Shown: positions 15,073-23,479, counted from the first letter of the stretch. The stretch: 33,203 nt of DNA from an uncultured Succiniclasticum sp. (GCA_902801365.1 CADCHY010000021.1:27395-60597), one strand, 5' to 3'. Notes: generated from the letters alone by a model not told the origin. A program made the numbers and translations.

Positions 15073-16349
15073 TTAGATAGTAGTCAGGCCAAAGTCTTCC
15101 AGAAGACCGTTGACTTCCCAGACATCACGCTTGTTGACAGAAATGCAATAGGAAATGACAAGGTCGGTCAGTTTGCTGCGGGACAGGACGAAACCTGCCG
15201 CGTTCAATAACTTATCGGTTTCTTCCGGGGAAAGCTTCAAGCCCAGGGCCAGCCGGACCGCGGTGTATTTTTTCGGTTGGTAGTCCATATTGCCAAGGAT
15301 TTTGGAAAACAGTTTCCGGTCCAGGCAGGCGTTGGTGTAAACTTCCGGCGGATCCATGTGCTTTTCCCGCATAAAGCGGATCAGCAGCTGCGTAAAAGTT
15401 TCTTCAACGGAAAAGTCTTCCGGTCTGGGAGTCTTCGCTGCAGGCTCATAGCTTTCATGCAGCCAGCGGCGCAGCGAGGCAGACCTGTGGCGCTCTTCCC
15501 GGGAGACCGGCCGGGCAGCAGCTGCTGCGGGGGTGCTTTCCGTTGCAGGGGCACTCCCCATGGCCGCTCCCTCTTCCCGGTCAAAATCCGGAGCCGTGCG
15601 CTTGGCCGAAGGAGCTTTCGAAAAACGTACCTTCTCGCTGATTTCCTCTTCCGGCAGGGCTTTTTTAGCCTTTTTTGCAGCCCGTTTTCCGGGAGCCGGC
15701 GGTTTGATATCTTCATAATCCGCAGCAATGTCATAGGACATGCAGACATCTGCATCATAAAGGGCTGCGTTGCTTTCAACAGGAATTTCTTCTGCGTTTT
15801 CCCCGGATTCTTCTTCAAAATGGTAATGTTCGCGGATATATTCTGCTACGCGACGGAAAGCAGCCTCATCGGGGAACCGGGAATAATCCCTGCGCTGCCG
15901 GACGTTAGCGTTGTAACTGCGTTCGCGCAGATACAGCACAATATAGATTTCCATGTCTGCCTTTGTTTCGGTTAAGAAACGCCGGCAGGTATCGTAGGCG
16001 ATCTGTAAGGCGTCGTTATAGGGATAGCCGTAGGCCCCGGCGCCAGTTCCAGGGAACGGATATAGCAGGAGGTCAGCAGTGTTTTTTCGTGGAAGCCGCC
16101 GCCCTGCCACACGGGTCCCACCGTATGGATGATATATTTTGCGGGCAGGTTGAAACCGGGAGAAAGCTTTGCTTCGCCGGTCGGACAGCCGCCCAGGGTT
16201 TTGCAGAAGGCGTGGAGCTGCTCCGCGCCAGCCGCCGCATGGATGGCGCCGTCCACACCGCCGCCGCCCCGCAGTTCGTTATTGGCTGCGTTGACGATGG
16301 CATCCACTTCCAGTTTGGTAATGTCGCCGCGGATAAATGTTACAGGCAT
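15073..16349 (-). pseudogene. Macro-domain protein with C-terminal helical domain, disrupted
   Basis: ATG 16349 lies 8 nt after AAGGAG. The first frame gives a good macro-domain N-terminus ([35 protein letters not shown]) and ends at 15972. The rest of the macro domain ([22 protein letters not shown]) and a long C-terminus continue in another frame to 15073. Compared with typical macro domains, about 14 residues, including the FPxIStG phosphate-binding loop, are missing between SLELA and AYGYP. A short deletion near 16035-16050 that also shifts the frame best explains this. After the macro domain come an Ala/Lys-rich linker of about 130 residues and a domain of about 110 residues (DRKLFSKILGN, LSPEETDKLLNAAGFVLSRS) often fused to macro domains in Bacillota. 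Macro domains bind or hydrolyse ADP-ribose derivatives; this copy should be inactive. Confidence 0.75.
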
Positions 16350-16371
16350 AGTGTTACTCCTTATGTTACTA

Positions 16372-16414
16372 ACAGCCCTTGCCTCACAAAGTGAGAGCAA
16401 AGGCTGTGTATTTT
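16372..16414. terminator. Imperfect hairpin between VanX-like and macro genes
   Basis: ACAGCCCTTGCCTCAC pairs with GTGAGAGCAAAGGCTGT around AAA; a T6 run follows on the plus strand only. It could end minus-strand transcription from the VanX-like gene only inefficiently. Confidence 0.45.
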
Positions 16415-16458
16415 TTGGCAAAGACAAATTCTGCGTGTTTGATGGAAAAGCTAAACCT

Positions 16459-17220
16459 CTATGCAGCCGGCTTCAGTTCCCGAACTGCCGGTTTGGTTTC
16501 CCGTTTCACGGAAGCCTCGCTGACCGGAAAGGTGAAATAGGTGTCCGGATAGGGTTCGTCTTTCAGCGTGAAATGCCACCATTCTTCTACCAGAGGCTTA
16601 AAGCCGTGGGCCAGCATCGCCTCCCGGAGGATCATGCGGTTTTTATACTGCTTTTTCGTAATCTTTTTGTAGTCGGGGTGGGAGAGCTGGCCGAAATAAT
16701 CGAAAGTGCCGCCCATGTCCACTTCTTTTTCCAGGGTCATGTCGAACAGGGTCAGGTCTACCGTGCTGCCCCGGCTATGGCCGGAGTGTTCCGCTATGTA
16801 ACCCAGGGGGAACAGCACGTCTTTTGTCAGTTCCGGATAAAAATAGGGTTTCATGCGGGTATCCTTAAAATCTTTAGCCCAGCGTGCGAAATGGGAAACC
16901 GCCATCTGGGGACGGTAAGCGTCGAAAATCTTTAAGCGGTAGCCTTTTTTGATTACGTCATCGCTGACCGCTTTCAGGGCCAGAGCCGCTTCTTTTGTCA
17001 GCAGGGCGGTAGGCTGGTGGTAACCGTCGATGCGGTCTCCTACAAAGTTGTAAGTGGAAAAGTAACGGATCTCCAGAATGGCATCCGGCACCACGTCAGT
17101 CAGTACTACGAAGTCCGAAGCGTCATCGGACAGCCGGACGTCGTCCTGGGCGCGGGCTTCCTGTCCGCAGAAACCCAGAATGGTGATACAGAACGTCAGG
17201 ATCATAAGCAACTTTTTCAT
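16459..17220 (-). CDS. Exported D-Ala-D-Ala dipeptidase (VanX/DdpX family, M15D)
   Basis: The 253-residue protein starts with a signal peptide (residues 1-24, EARA cleavage). It has the M15 zinc site: [13 protein letters not shown] with H148 and D155, and EEWWHF with Glu213 and H216; DAYRPQ carries the conserved substrate Arg103. In the family this enzyme splits D-Ala-D-Ala; VanX acts in the cytoplasm for vancomycin resistance, whereas exported forms are thought to recycle wall dipeptides. No vanH, vanA or two-component genes are nearby, so a resistance role is unlikely. ATG 17220 follows GAGGGG. It lies 55 nt downstream of the PAP2 gene on the same strand, suggesting a small envelope operon. 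Confidence 0.9.
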   Translation of the reverse strand: MKKLLMILTFCITILGFCGQEARAQDDVRLSDDASDFVVLTDVVPDAILEIRYFSTYNFVGDRIDGYHQPTALLTKEAALALKAVSDDVIKKGYRLKIFDAYRPQMAVSHFARWAKDFKDTRMKPYFYPELTKDVLFPLGYIAEHSGHSRGSTVDLTLFDMTLEKEVDMGGTFDYFGQLSHPDYKKITKKQYKNRMILREAMLAHGFKPLVEEWWHFTLKDEPYPDTYFTFPVSEASVKRETKPAVRELKPAA

Positions 17221-17275
17221 AATGATTCCCCTCTTGTTGGTTTATAGAATTGTATCGTTTATCAAAATGTGAACG

Positions 17276-17812
17276 CTATCTCTTATACAAAAAGTCCGTA
17301 ATCAGGCCTGCCACATAACCAACACAGATGCCGCCCAGGATATCGGTGGGATAATGCAAACCCAGATATAAACGGGAGAACGCTACCAGCGCCGCAATCA
17401 GAAACGCGGGGATACTGTAACGTTTCGGCAAAATGCGATAGATGATAAATGCCACGGCAAAGGCCAGAGTGGTATGCCCTGAAGGGAAGGAAAAGCCTTT
17501 GGGTACTTTCTTAACCGCGGGCATCAGCGACGGAACGTCCAGAAAGGGACGGGGGCGCATGATCAGTTTTTTCAGATAATCCTTAAAGAAATTTCCCAGC
17601 AGGCCGCTGATTACACAGGCGGAGGCGATGGGGAAGATTCTCCGCTTTTCCCACAACAACATAAGGGCTACATATACACCCAGGACAATGACGCCGTAAT
17701 CGGCAACCGCTTTAAAAAACGGCGTCAGGGCCGGGGAACGCAGATTGTTCTGTATGAAAAGCAGAATGGCTCCGTCGATCTGGAGCACTGTATCGGGAAT
17801 CGTAACAGGCAT
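17276..17812 (-). CDS. PAP2-family membrane phosphatase
   Basis: The 178-residue protein carries all three PAP2 signatures: KKLIMRPRP (81-89), FPSGHTT (109-115) and SRLYLGLHYPTD (146-157), with about five membrane segments. Such enzymes dephosphorylate lipid phosphates; in bacteria of this type undecaprenyl pyrophosphate is a common substrate. ATG 17812 lies 8 nt after AGGAAG; the in-frame GTG at 17821 overlaps that site and is less likely. A promoter is visible at 17848-17876. Together with the downstream exported dipeptidase gene it suggests a peptidoglycan lipid-carrier and wall-fragment recycling unit; that pairing is inference. Confidence 0.9.
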   Translation of the reverse strand: MPVTIPDTVLQIDGAILLFIQNNLRSPALTPFFKAVADYGVIVLGVYVALMLLWEKRRIFPIASACVISGLLGNFFKDYLKKLIMRPRPFLDVPSLMPAVKKVPKGFSFPSGHTTLAFAVAFIIYRILPKRYSIPAFLIAALVAFSRLYLGLHYPTDILGGICVGYVAGLITDFLYKR

Positions 17813-17847
17813 GGCTAACACTTCCTTTTATTGCTCTTTTTACTATT

Positions 17848-17876
17848 ATTATACTATATTCGCAAAGCTTACGCAA
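17848..17876 (-). promoter_or_regulatory. Promoter of PAP2-dipeptidase unit
   Basis: The minus strand has TTGCGT (17876-17871), 17 nt, TATAAT (17853-17848), about 35 nt before the PAP2 start. Confidence 0.6.
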
Positions 17877-17995
17877 AAATGTGGAGCGGATATGTAACAA
17901 AATTTGATTTTATGCTACAATAATATTAAATAATTATTATATTGTCGTCCGGTATTGGAATGACAAACAGATTTTTTTTCAGGGAGGGTGAAGCG

Positions 17996-19273
17996 ATGAG
18001 ACGGATGCGGAATCTTTTTTCCATGATCGTGATGCTGCTGTGCCTGCTGGCAACGGTTTCCGCCTGGGCCATGCCGCCGGAGGACGGGATCTATGAAATG
18101 AAAGATGTGAACGGAAAAGTGACGGCCAGGATGTTTATAATCACCCTGAACGGGAAGGCTCCCGAAACCCAGGAAGGCTTTACCATGAAAACGTCCCCGG
18201 GAGCGCCCATCATCGCGCTGCAGGCGCTGGACGGTAACGGGAACGTGACCGAAGAACTGGCGACCTGCTACAGCTGGAAGACGGATACGGCCGGCGCAGG
18301 GGAAGAGGGGATTCGCCTGCGGGGTGAAACCTTGCAAAATGCCATGCAGAAGTTCAAGAAGTTTACACCGGAGGTCTTCAGCACGTCGTTTGGCCAGCAG
18401 GTGGAATTCGGATTTGTGAACGAAGGCAGGGCCAACGCGTACAACTGCAGCGACGCGCTGAACGGCGAGTATGTCAGAAACAGCTCTGCGACATATTATT
18501 ATCCGATTTCCGCCCTGTTGTTTGTTTATGAAAAAACTTTAAATTCCCAGGCGTTTTTAAACAGGGGTATTCCGGCCAACACATACTCTCTGAGTGATGA
18601 ACAGGAAGCGGGGCCCTGGCACGGCGATTACTATGTGCTGAACGTGAGTAATCAGGACCGGCAGGACATGTGGACTGTGACGGCGGAGAAAAATCTGCAC
18701 ATCGTGATGGAAAACCACAACCGTGATTACAGTTTCCTGTTCGTAAGGGACAATTATCACGGCGATCCTTCCTTTGTGGGCATCACTTGGAGCGCTTTCA
18801 CCGGGGAAGCCATGACTAGTGTCAACGCGCTGTACCTGCACCGCCATATGACGGTATTCGCGCCGGAGATGCTGGAGAATCCCGATACCTTTATCCGTCT
18901 GACGGATTTCTACAGCGGGGAAGGACCTGACGCGGTTACCACCAATGCCATGGCGGTACTGGTGCCGGAGGGCAACGACACCATGCGCCTGGGGCATGCG
19001 AACATTTCAGACAGGGGAAACATCCAATTCTTTAAGGAAATGGGCCGCGCCGAAATCAAAGGCGAGGGTGTGCGGATCCGTGAACAGCCCAATACCAATT
19101 GCGCGATCCTGGGCGAAAAGGATACGGGGTATCCGCTGACAGTGCTGGGTTTCGTCAAGGAGCCGGGGGAAAAATACGGCACGTATAAATGGGCGAAAGT
19201 TAAGCTGGACGACGGAACGGTCGGTTATGTGAGCGGCCAGTTCATCCGGGGCATCGACACACCGTTTGACTGA
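17996..19273 (+). CDS. Exported protein with C-terminal SH3b domain
   Basis: ATG 17996 follows AGGGAGGGTG. Residues 1-25 are a signal peptide (AWA-MPPE). The middle of the 425 residues is unassigned but has a repeated YYVLNVSN/HIVMENHN strand pattern suggesting a beta-rich fold. The last 65 or so residues form a bacterial SH3 domain: GEGVRIREQPNTNCAILG, then YKWAKVKLDDGTVGYVSGQFI. SH3b domains usually bind cell wall peptides, so the protein probably attaches to peptidoglycan. It is divergent from the PAP2/dipeptidase unit, fitting an envelope context. No catalytic motif was recognised. Confidence 0.82.
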   Translation: MRRMRNLFSMIVMLLCLLATVSAWAMPPEDGIYEMKDVNGKVTARMFIITLNGKAPETQEGFTMKTSPGAPIIALQALDGNGNVTEELATCYSWKTDTAGAGEEGIRLRGETLQNAMQKFKKFTPEVFSTSFGQQVEFGFVNEGRANAYNCSDALNGEYVRNSSATYYYPISALLFVYEKTLNSQAFLNRGIPANTYSLSDEQEAGPWHGDYYVLNVSNQDRQDMWTVTAEKNLHIVMENHNRDYSFLFVRDNYHGDPSFVGITWSAFTGEAMTSVNALYLHRHMTVFAPEMLENPDTFIRLTDFYSGEGPDAVTTNAMAVLVPEGNDTMRLGHANISDRGNIQFFKEMGRAEIKGEGVRIREQPNTNCAILGEKDTGYPLTVLGFVKEPGEKYGTYKWAKVKLDDGTVGYVSGQFIRGIDTPFD

Positions 19274-19380
19274 GCAAGGAATGCAGCAGCCGTAACTTTC
19301 CGTACCGGCGGGATTGCGTTACGGCCGTTCTGTATAGAAGGACACGATAACTGTTTGTAATTTTATAACCGCGTAAAGTA

Positions 19381-19420
19381 AAAGGGACTGGCAGGACGAA
19401 TCCTGCACAGTCCCTTTTTT
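19381..19420. terminator. Strong bidirectional terminator
   Basis: AAAGGGACTG-G-CAGGA pairs with TCCTG-CA-CAGTCCCTTT around CGAA, with T6 after. It lies between the convergent SH3b gene and His-rich gene. A weaker CCGTAAC/GTTACGG hairpin sits at 19290-19324. Confidence 0.85.
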
Positions 19421-19505
19421 AGAGAGGGGTGTCATATGTTTACTCAGGGAGGTGTCTTCATTCTGCCATATATTTTTCAGGTTAGTTTGCCTGTCATCCT
19501 TTTGG

Positions 19506-20183
19506 TTACTCTGCGTATTCCACATAATCAGGGTGACTGGTACGGTGCGAATTGTTGGCAATAATCGCGCCGATGATGCCGCCGATGACCAGCGCGCCGA
19601 TCCAGTCCCCGCTGTGCATGCTGCGGTGATCGCTGCGATGGTGATGACGCGGAGGCGGGGCGGGGTGATGCCGCTGGATGACGGGACCGCCGTGACGGAT
19701 GGAACCGCCTTTGTGCATCATGGGGCGCGCCTTGTGGTTCGGACCCCCGCGGTGCATCACGGGACCGCCGCGATGGATGGAGCCGCCTTTGTGCGCCATG
19801 GGCTGTGCCTTGTGGTTCGGACCCCCGCGGTGCATCACGGGACCGCCGTGACGGACGGAACCGCTTTTGTGCGCCATGGGCTGTGCTTTATGTCCCGGTC
19901 CGGCTTTATGCATGGACTGTGTCCTGTGAGCCGGTGCGCTTTTATGAACGGCCGGTCTTGCATGGTGGCCGGAACTCTGCCTTTGCATAGGGGCTTTCAT
20001 CTGATGGCCGGAGGAGCTTTTGTGCGTTTCCTGCCGGATCTGCTGGGACTGCGCCGCGGGCCTGCCGCCGCCGTTATGACGGGCTGCCGCTGCCTCGGAC
20101 ACACCCATTAAGAAAGAAGTGCTTAAGAAACTGGTCATCAGGGTCACTGCTAATATTTTCTGTAACTTTTTGGAAATCGTCAT
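19506..20183 (-). CDS. Exported His-rich repeat protein with glycine zipper
   Basis: ATG 20183 follows GGAGGGG; 225 residues. A signal peptide (1-32, SEAAAA) precedes a strongly basic His/Gly/Pro/Met-rich region built of 26-residue repeats of the type GGPNHKAQPMAHKGGSI followed by HRGGPVMHR. Near the end come a PPPRHHHRSDHR cluster, then a glycine-zipper segment IGALVIGGIIGAII that could insert in a membrane. His/Met-rich exported proteins commonly bind nickel, copper or zinc, so a periplasmic metal buffer is the natural guess; no transporter gene adjoins it. The repeat is encoded by 78-bp DNA repeats, so copy number may vary between strains. Confidence 0.8.
   Translation of the reverse strand: MTISKKLQKILAVTLMTSFLSTSFLMGVSEAAAARHNGGGRPAAQSQQIRQETHKSSSGHQMKAPMQRQSSGHHARPAVHKSAPAHRTQSMHKAGPGHKAQPMAHKSGSVRHGGPVMHRGGPNHKAQPMAHKGGSIHRGGPVMHRGGPNHKARPMMHKGGSIRHGGPVIQRHHPAPPPRHHHRSDHRSMHSGDWIGALVIGGIIGAIIANNSHRTSHPDYVEYAE
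19682..19915. repeat. Three 78-bp tandem repeats
   Basis: The sequence from CGGGACCGCC recurs at 19682, 19760 and 19838, exactly 78 bp apart (26 codons). The first two copies are nearly identical and the third is degenerate. They encode the His-rich repeats of the minus-strand gene. Confidence 0.85.
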
Positions 20184-20370
20184 TGTCTTCCCCTCCGTTC
20201 CTGCTGTTGCCGCAATGTTTTATGCAAGAGTTTCCGGCTGCTTTCTCCGGCCGGCTGTTTTCGTTGTCTGTATCATAACAGCCGGGTAGGGCAAAACCGT
20301 GACAAAAATATGTTTTTTTTATGGCGTTCCGAAGTTATGGGCGGCGATTATAGAAAAACAGGAAAAAATG

Positions 20371-20379
20371 TGATACAAT
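20371..20379 (+). promoter_or_regulatory. Possible extended -10 promoter
   Basis: TGATACAAT is an extended -10-like element without a clear -35. The rest of the 343-nt gap 20184-20526 shows no convincing gene; it must also hold the promoter of the divergent His-rich gene, which I could not place. Confidence 0.3.
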
Positions 20380-20526
20380 AACACAGACATTTAACAGCGG
20401 AAAGCCGGAGAAGCTGTTTTTTCACAGACTGTTACCGTGTTGAAACAGGAATCTTTTTCGGGGCTGTGTCTGTTTATTATCAGTAAAACATGCTGCAAAC
20501 CGGATGGCAGCGGAATGGAGATTGCA

Positions 20527-20931
20527 ATGGTTGACGCAAAGAAAATAGAGTTTGAATTCAAAAAATATATGGATATTTACAAGGCGGACCCGGAGCTGGG
20601 GCACCTGATGCAGCAGATGACCTTCCAGGAGCTGTTCAATGAAAAATTCATGAAAGAGAACAGCAAATTTACTTCCATGGATGACATGCTGTTCAAAAGC
20701 GATTTCGGCCTGACAAATCCGCTGGAAATCGAAAAGGTGAACCAGGATAAATGGAACGCATTCATCGCGAAGAACACGGAGTGCGAGAACTGGCACCAGT
20801 TCGGCAAGCTGGCCATGATCGAATGGATGAAGACGGTCATCGACCTGTGGGCCCAGGTGAAGGAAAAACGGGCGAAGGACGCAAAGAGCGCGAAGAAGGC
20901 GGAGAAGAAAGCGCAAAAAGAAAAGAAATAA
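20527..20931 (+). CDS. Hypothetical protein with Lys-rich tail
   Basis: A 134-residue cytoplasmic protein; no family recognised. ATG 20527 lies 7 nt after GGAG (ATG 20515 is an in-frame alternative with no ribosome binding site). The first 110 residues look helical (KIEFEFKKYMDIYKADPELGH, NWHQFGKLAMIEWMKTVIDLW). The final 24 residues are almost all Lys, Ala and Glu, a typical disordered basic tail that could contact nucleic acid or simply be a charged extension. It stands alone between its own leader and a terminator at 20941. Confidence 0.7.
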   Translation: MVDAKKIEFEFKKYMDIYKADPELGHLMQQMTFQELFNEKFMKENSKFTSMDDMLFKSDFGLTNPLEIEKVNQDKWNAFIAKNTECENWHQFGKLAMIEWMKTVIDLWAQVKEKRAKDAKSAKKAEKKAQKEKK

Positions 20932-20940
20932 AGAGAACTT

Positions 20941-20985
20941 CCTTTCCGGTTTGCTGCGAATGGATGCAGGCCGGAAAGGATTTTT
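20941..20985 (+). terminator. Rho-independent terminator
   Basis: CCTTTCCGG pairs with CCGGAAAGG, with an inner GCTGC/GCAG pairing, followed by ATTTTT, just after the stop at 20931. Confidence 0.8.
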
Positions 20986-21001
20986 CATTTTGAAAAACCG
21001 C

Positions 21002-21030
21002 TTGCGAATCCACCTAATTCATAGTAGAAT
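21002..21030 (+). promoter_or_regulatory. Promoter of Rrf2 gene
   Basis: TTGCGA (21002-21007), 17 nt, TAGAAT (21025-21030); a TATAAT at 21037-21042 is an alternative -10. Confidence 0.45.
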
Positions 21031-21110
21031 ATAGGCATATAATGAGGTAAGAATAAACCGCGCTGCGTGAAAGGATTTATTTTTCCTTCCGCGCGGAAAA
21101 ACGGTTTTCA

Positions 21111-21136
21111 GGAAACACGGTGTAACCGTTGTTTCC
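21111..21136 (+). promoter_or_regulatory. Leader hairpin or operator before Rrf2 gene
   Basis: GGAAAC-A-CGGT-GTA-ACCG-TT-GTTTCC is a near-perfect dyad in the Rrf2 leader, 30 nt before the start codon. It could be an autoregulatory protein site or an RNA hairpin. Confidence 0.4.
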
Positions 21137-21165
21137 TTCAGTGTTTCGAAAGAGGTGATTTCAGT

Positions 21166-21603
21166 ATGCGGATTTCCACGAAGGGGCGGTATGCCACCCG
21201 CCTGATGCTGGATCTGGCCGTGCATTACGAATGCGGTTTTATTCCGCTGAAAGCGGTTTCCCAGCGGCAGAACATTTCCGATAAGTATCTGGAACAGATT
21301 ATCACCCAGCTGAGCCGGGCGGGCTTTGTGCGCAGCGCCCGGGGCGCCCAGGGCGGGTACCGGCTGACGAAAGCGCCGGAAGAGTATACGGTGGGGGATA
21401 TCCTCCGGACCACGGAGGGCAGCCTGGCCCCGGTCTCCTGTCTGGAAGCCGGCAGCGGCACCTGTGAAATGGAGCGGACCTGCGTGACCCAGGAGGTATG
21501 GCAGCAGATTGAGAACGCGGTGAACAACGTGGTGGACCATATCACCCTGGCGGACCTAGTGAAACGCTACCACGAAAAAGCCGGCGGCGATTATGTGATT
21601 TGA
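21166..21603 (+). CDS. Rrf2-family regulator with IscR-like cysteines
   Basis: The 145-residue protein starts MRISTKGRYATRLMLDLA, the usual Rrf2 N-terminus, followed by the winged-helix segment ISDKYLEQIITQLSRAGFVRSARGAQGGYRL. Cys92, Cys100 and Cys106 are placed much as in IscR (92, 98, 104), so a [2Fe-2S]-sensing regulator is likely. ATG 21166 follows AGAGGTGAT. Downstream are an HD hydrolase and mnmA. In related bacteria an Rrf2 gene commonly precedes a cysteine desulfurase and mnmA; here the desulfurase gene is absent and an HD gene takes its place. It may still control sulfur or Fe-S supply for tRNA thiolation. Confidence 0.88.
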   Translation: MRISTKGRYATRLMLDLAVHYECGFIPLKAVSQRQNISDKYLEQIITQLSRAGFVRSARGAQGGYRLTKAPEEYTVGDILRTTEGSLAPVSCLEAGSGTCEMERTCVTQEVWQQIENAVNNVVDHITLADLVKRYHEKAGGDYVI

Positions 21604-21619
21604 AAAAGAGGGATGCATG

Positions 21620-22201
21620 ATGATTACAAGAGAAGAAGCCTGGAAATTACTGACTGAGTTTAATAAAGACCCGTTCCATCTGCGTCACGCCCTGACGGTG
21701 GAAGGGGCCATGCGGCATTTTGCCCGCACCCTGGGATATGCGGAGGAAGAAGACTTTTGGGGGCTGGTGGGTCTGCTCCACGATCTGGATTTTGAACAGT
21801 ACCCGGACCAGCACTGCACAAAATCCCAGGAAATCATGCGGGAACGGGGGCTGGATGAACGGCTGATCCGCGCTACGGCCAGCCACGGTTACGGGATCAC
21901 GGTGGACATCAAACCGGAACACGAGATGGAAAAAGTGCTGTTTGCCTGCGACGAACTGACGGGGCTTATCGGCGCCTGCGCCCTGGTGCGCCCGTCCAAA
22001 AGCGTGCAGGACATGGAAATGAAATCCGTGAAAAAGAAATTCAAACAGCTCAGCTTTGCGGCAGGCTGCCACCGGGAAGTCATTACCCAGGGCGCGGAGA
22101 TGCTGGGCTGGACGCTGGAAGACCTGATTACGAAAACCATTGAAGCCATGCGCGTGGATGAAGCCAAAATCAACGAAGAGTGCGCTAAGTTTGGAGCGTA
22201 A
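21620..22201 (+). CDS. HD-domain phosphohydrolase
   Basis: A 193-residue protein with HD-superfamily ligands: H23 (FHLRHALTVEG), H54-D55 (GLLHDLDFE), SHGYG, and the later ACDELTGLI aspartate. Small stand-alone HD proteins of this type (often annotated as HDIG/hydrolase) act on nucleotides or phosphoesters; the substrate is not readable. ATG 21620 has better spacing to GAGGG than ATG 21617. It lies 16 nt after the Rrf2 gene, so the two are co-transcribed. The palindromic element at 22221-22386 separates it from mnmA. Confidence 0.85.
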   Translation: MITREEAWKLLTEFNKDPFHLRHALTVEGAMRHFARTLGYAEEEDFWGLVGLLHDLDFEQYPDQHCTKSQEIMRERGLDERLIRATASHGYGITVDIKPEHEMEKVLFACDELTGLIGACALVRPSKSVQDMEMKSVKKKFKQLSFAAGCHREVITQGAEMLGWTLEDLITKTIEAMRVDEAKINEECAKFGA

Positions 22202-22220
22202 AGTTTTATAGATATAATTA

Positions 22221-22386
22221 GTTTGAAAAGATATAAGCAAAACATTGAGAGCGTTTGCGTTATTCCATGAGATGAAATGCGCCGCAGTGGCGAGACTGTC
22301 TGAGGGCGCAGCCCGAGTTTCGAAGCCACAGGCGCATAAGTCCATGGAATAGTAAACGCGAACAGTTTTGCGATATCTTTTCAAAC
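22221..22386. repeat. 166-nt long imperfect palindrome (hairpin element)
   Basis: Arms pair outside-in as GTTTGAAAAGATAT (22221-22234, 14 bp), GCAAAAC (7), GCGTTT (6), TATTCCATG (9), ATGCGCC (7) and TGGC (4), with small internal loops, and an apical GGGC-GCA-GCCC hairpin. AGTTTTAT occurs directly on both sides (22202-22209, 22392-22399). No open frame makes sense across it. It resembles a REP/MITE-type non-autonomous element or a structured leader RNA of mnmA. Confidence 0.7.
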
Positions 22387-22411
22387 AACTTAGTTTTATG
22401 AAAGATTAAAA

Positions 22412-23479
22412 ATGAAGCAAAAAGTTTTAATGGCCATGAGCGGCGGTGTGGACAGCAGCACGGCGGCACTGTTGCTGCAGGAAGCGGGTTACGATGTAAT
22501 CGGCGTCACCCTGAAGATGTTTGAGAACAAAGACATCGGGGCAGGGGAAACTGACAGCAGTTTCGTCAATGTGCGGGACGCGAAACAGGTTGCGGAAAAG
22601 ATGGGTTTTCCCCATTACGTGTTTGACTTCTGCCTGTACTTCCGGCAGTTTGTCATCGACCATTTCATCGCGGAGTATGAAAGCGGGCGGACCCCGAACC
22701 CCTGTGTGGACTGCAATAAAAACGTGAAGCTGGGGCAGCTGTTCCCGAAAGCGGAAGAGCTGGGCTGCGACTACATTGCCACGGGCCACTACGCCAATGT
22801 AAAATTTAATGAAGAGACCGGACGCTGGCTGCTGCTGCGGGGGGATGACAGGCAGAAAGACCAGAGCTATATGCTGTACACCCTGACGCAAAACCAGCTG
22901 GCCCATATCTTATTTCCTCTGGGGCACCTGCGCAAGACAGAAATCCGTGACAGGGCGGAAACGGAAGGGCTGGCCAATGCCCGGAAGCCGGACAGCCAGG
23001 ATATCTGCTTTGTGCCGGACGGGGATTACGCCCGGGTAATACAGAATATTACAAAGCGCAAGCCGCAACCGGGGAAGTTTATCCATCTGGACGGCACGGT
23101 GCTGGGAACCCACAGGGGACAGCTGCATTACACCATCGGGCAGCGGAAGGGTCTGGGCATCGCCTATCAGTATCCGCTGTACGTGATTAAAAAAGATGTG
23201 GAAAAGAACATTGTGTACCTGGGACCCCAGGACGCGCTGTTCTCCGACACGCTGGTTGCGGAACACTGCAACCTGATCTCGGTTCCGGAACTGAAGGGAC
23301 CGGTGCGCGTCACGGCCAAGCCCCGTTACCGGGCTAAAGATGTGCCGGCTGTGATTGAGCCGCTGGGCGACGGAAGCATCAAAGTGACCTTTGATGAACC
23401 CCAGCGGGCGCTGACGCCGGGCCAGGCCGTGGTGTTCTATCAGGATGACGTGGTGGTCGGCGGCGGCACGATACGGTAA
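22412..23479 (+). CDS. mnmA: tRNA-specific 2-thiouridylase MnmA
   Basis: The 355-residue protein has the PP-loop SGGVDSS (10-16), NPCVDCNK (96-103) with Cys101 in the position of the first catalytic cysteine, ATGHYANV, DQSYMLYTL, and DSQDICF with Cys199 as the second catalytic cysteine; the C-terminal beta-barrel domain is complete. MnmA adenylates and thiolates U34 of tRNA Lys, Glu and Gln in the cytoplasm, taking sulfur from a desulfurase relay. The ribosome binding site (GAAAGA) is weak and the gene begins 26 nt after the 166-nt palindrome, so that element lies in its leader if transcription starts upstream. Confidence 0.95.
   Translation: MKQKVLMAMSGGVDSSTAALLLQEAGYDVIGVTLKMFENKDIGAGETDSSFVNVRDAKQVAEKMGFPHYVFDFCLYFRQFVIDHFIAEYESGRTPNPCVDCNKNVKLGQLFPKAEELGCDYIATGHYANVKFNEETGRWLLLRGDDRQKDQSYMLYTLTQNQLAHILFPLGHLRKTEIRDRAETEGLANARKPDSQDICFVPDGDYARVIQNITKRKPQPGKFIHLDGTVLGTHRGQLHYTIGQRKGLGIAYQYPLYVIKKDVEKNIVYLGPQDALFSDTLVAEHCNLISVPELKGPVRVTAKPRYRAKDVPAVIEPLGDGSIKVTFDEPQRALTPGQAVVFYQDDVVVGGGTIR

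Noticed and set aside
16459..17220. Vancomycin resistance gene
   Set aside because: The protein has a signal peptide and no vanH, vanA, vanR or vanS genes are near; a wall-recycling role fits better.
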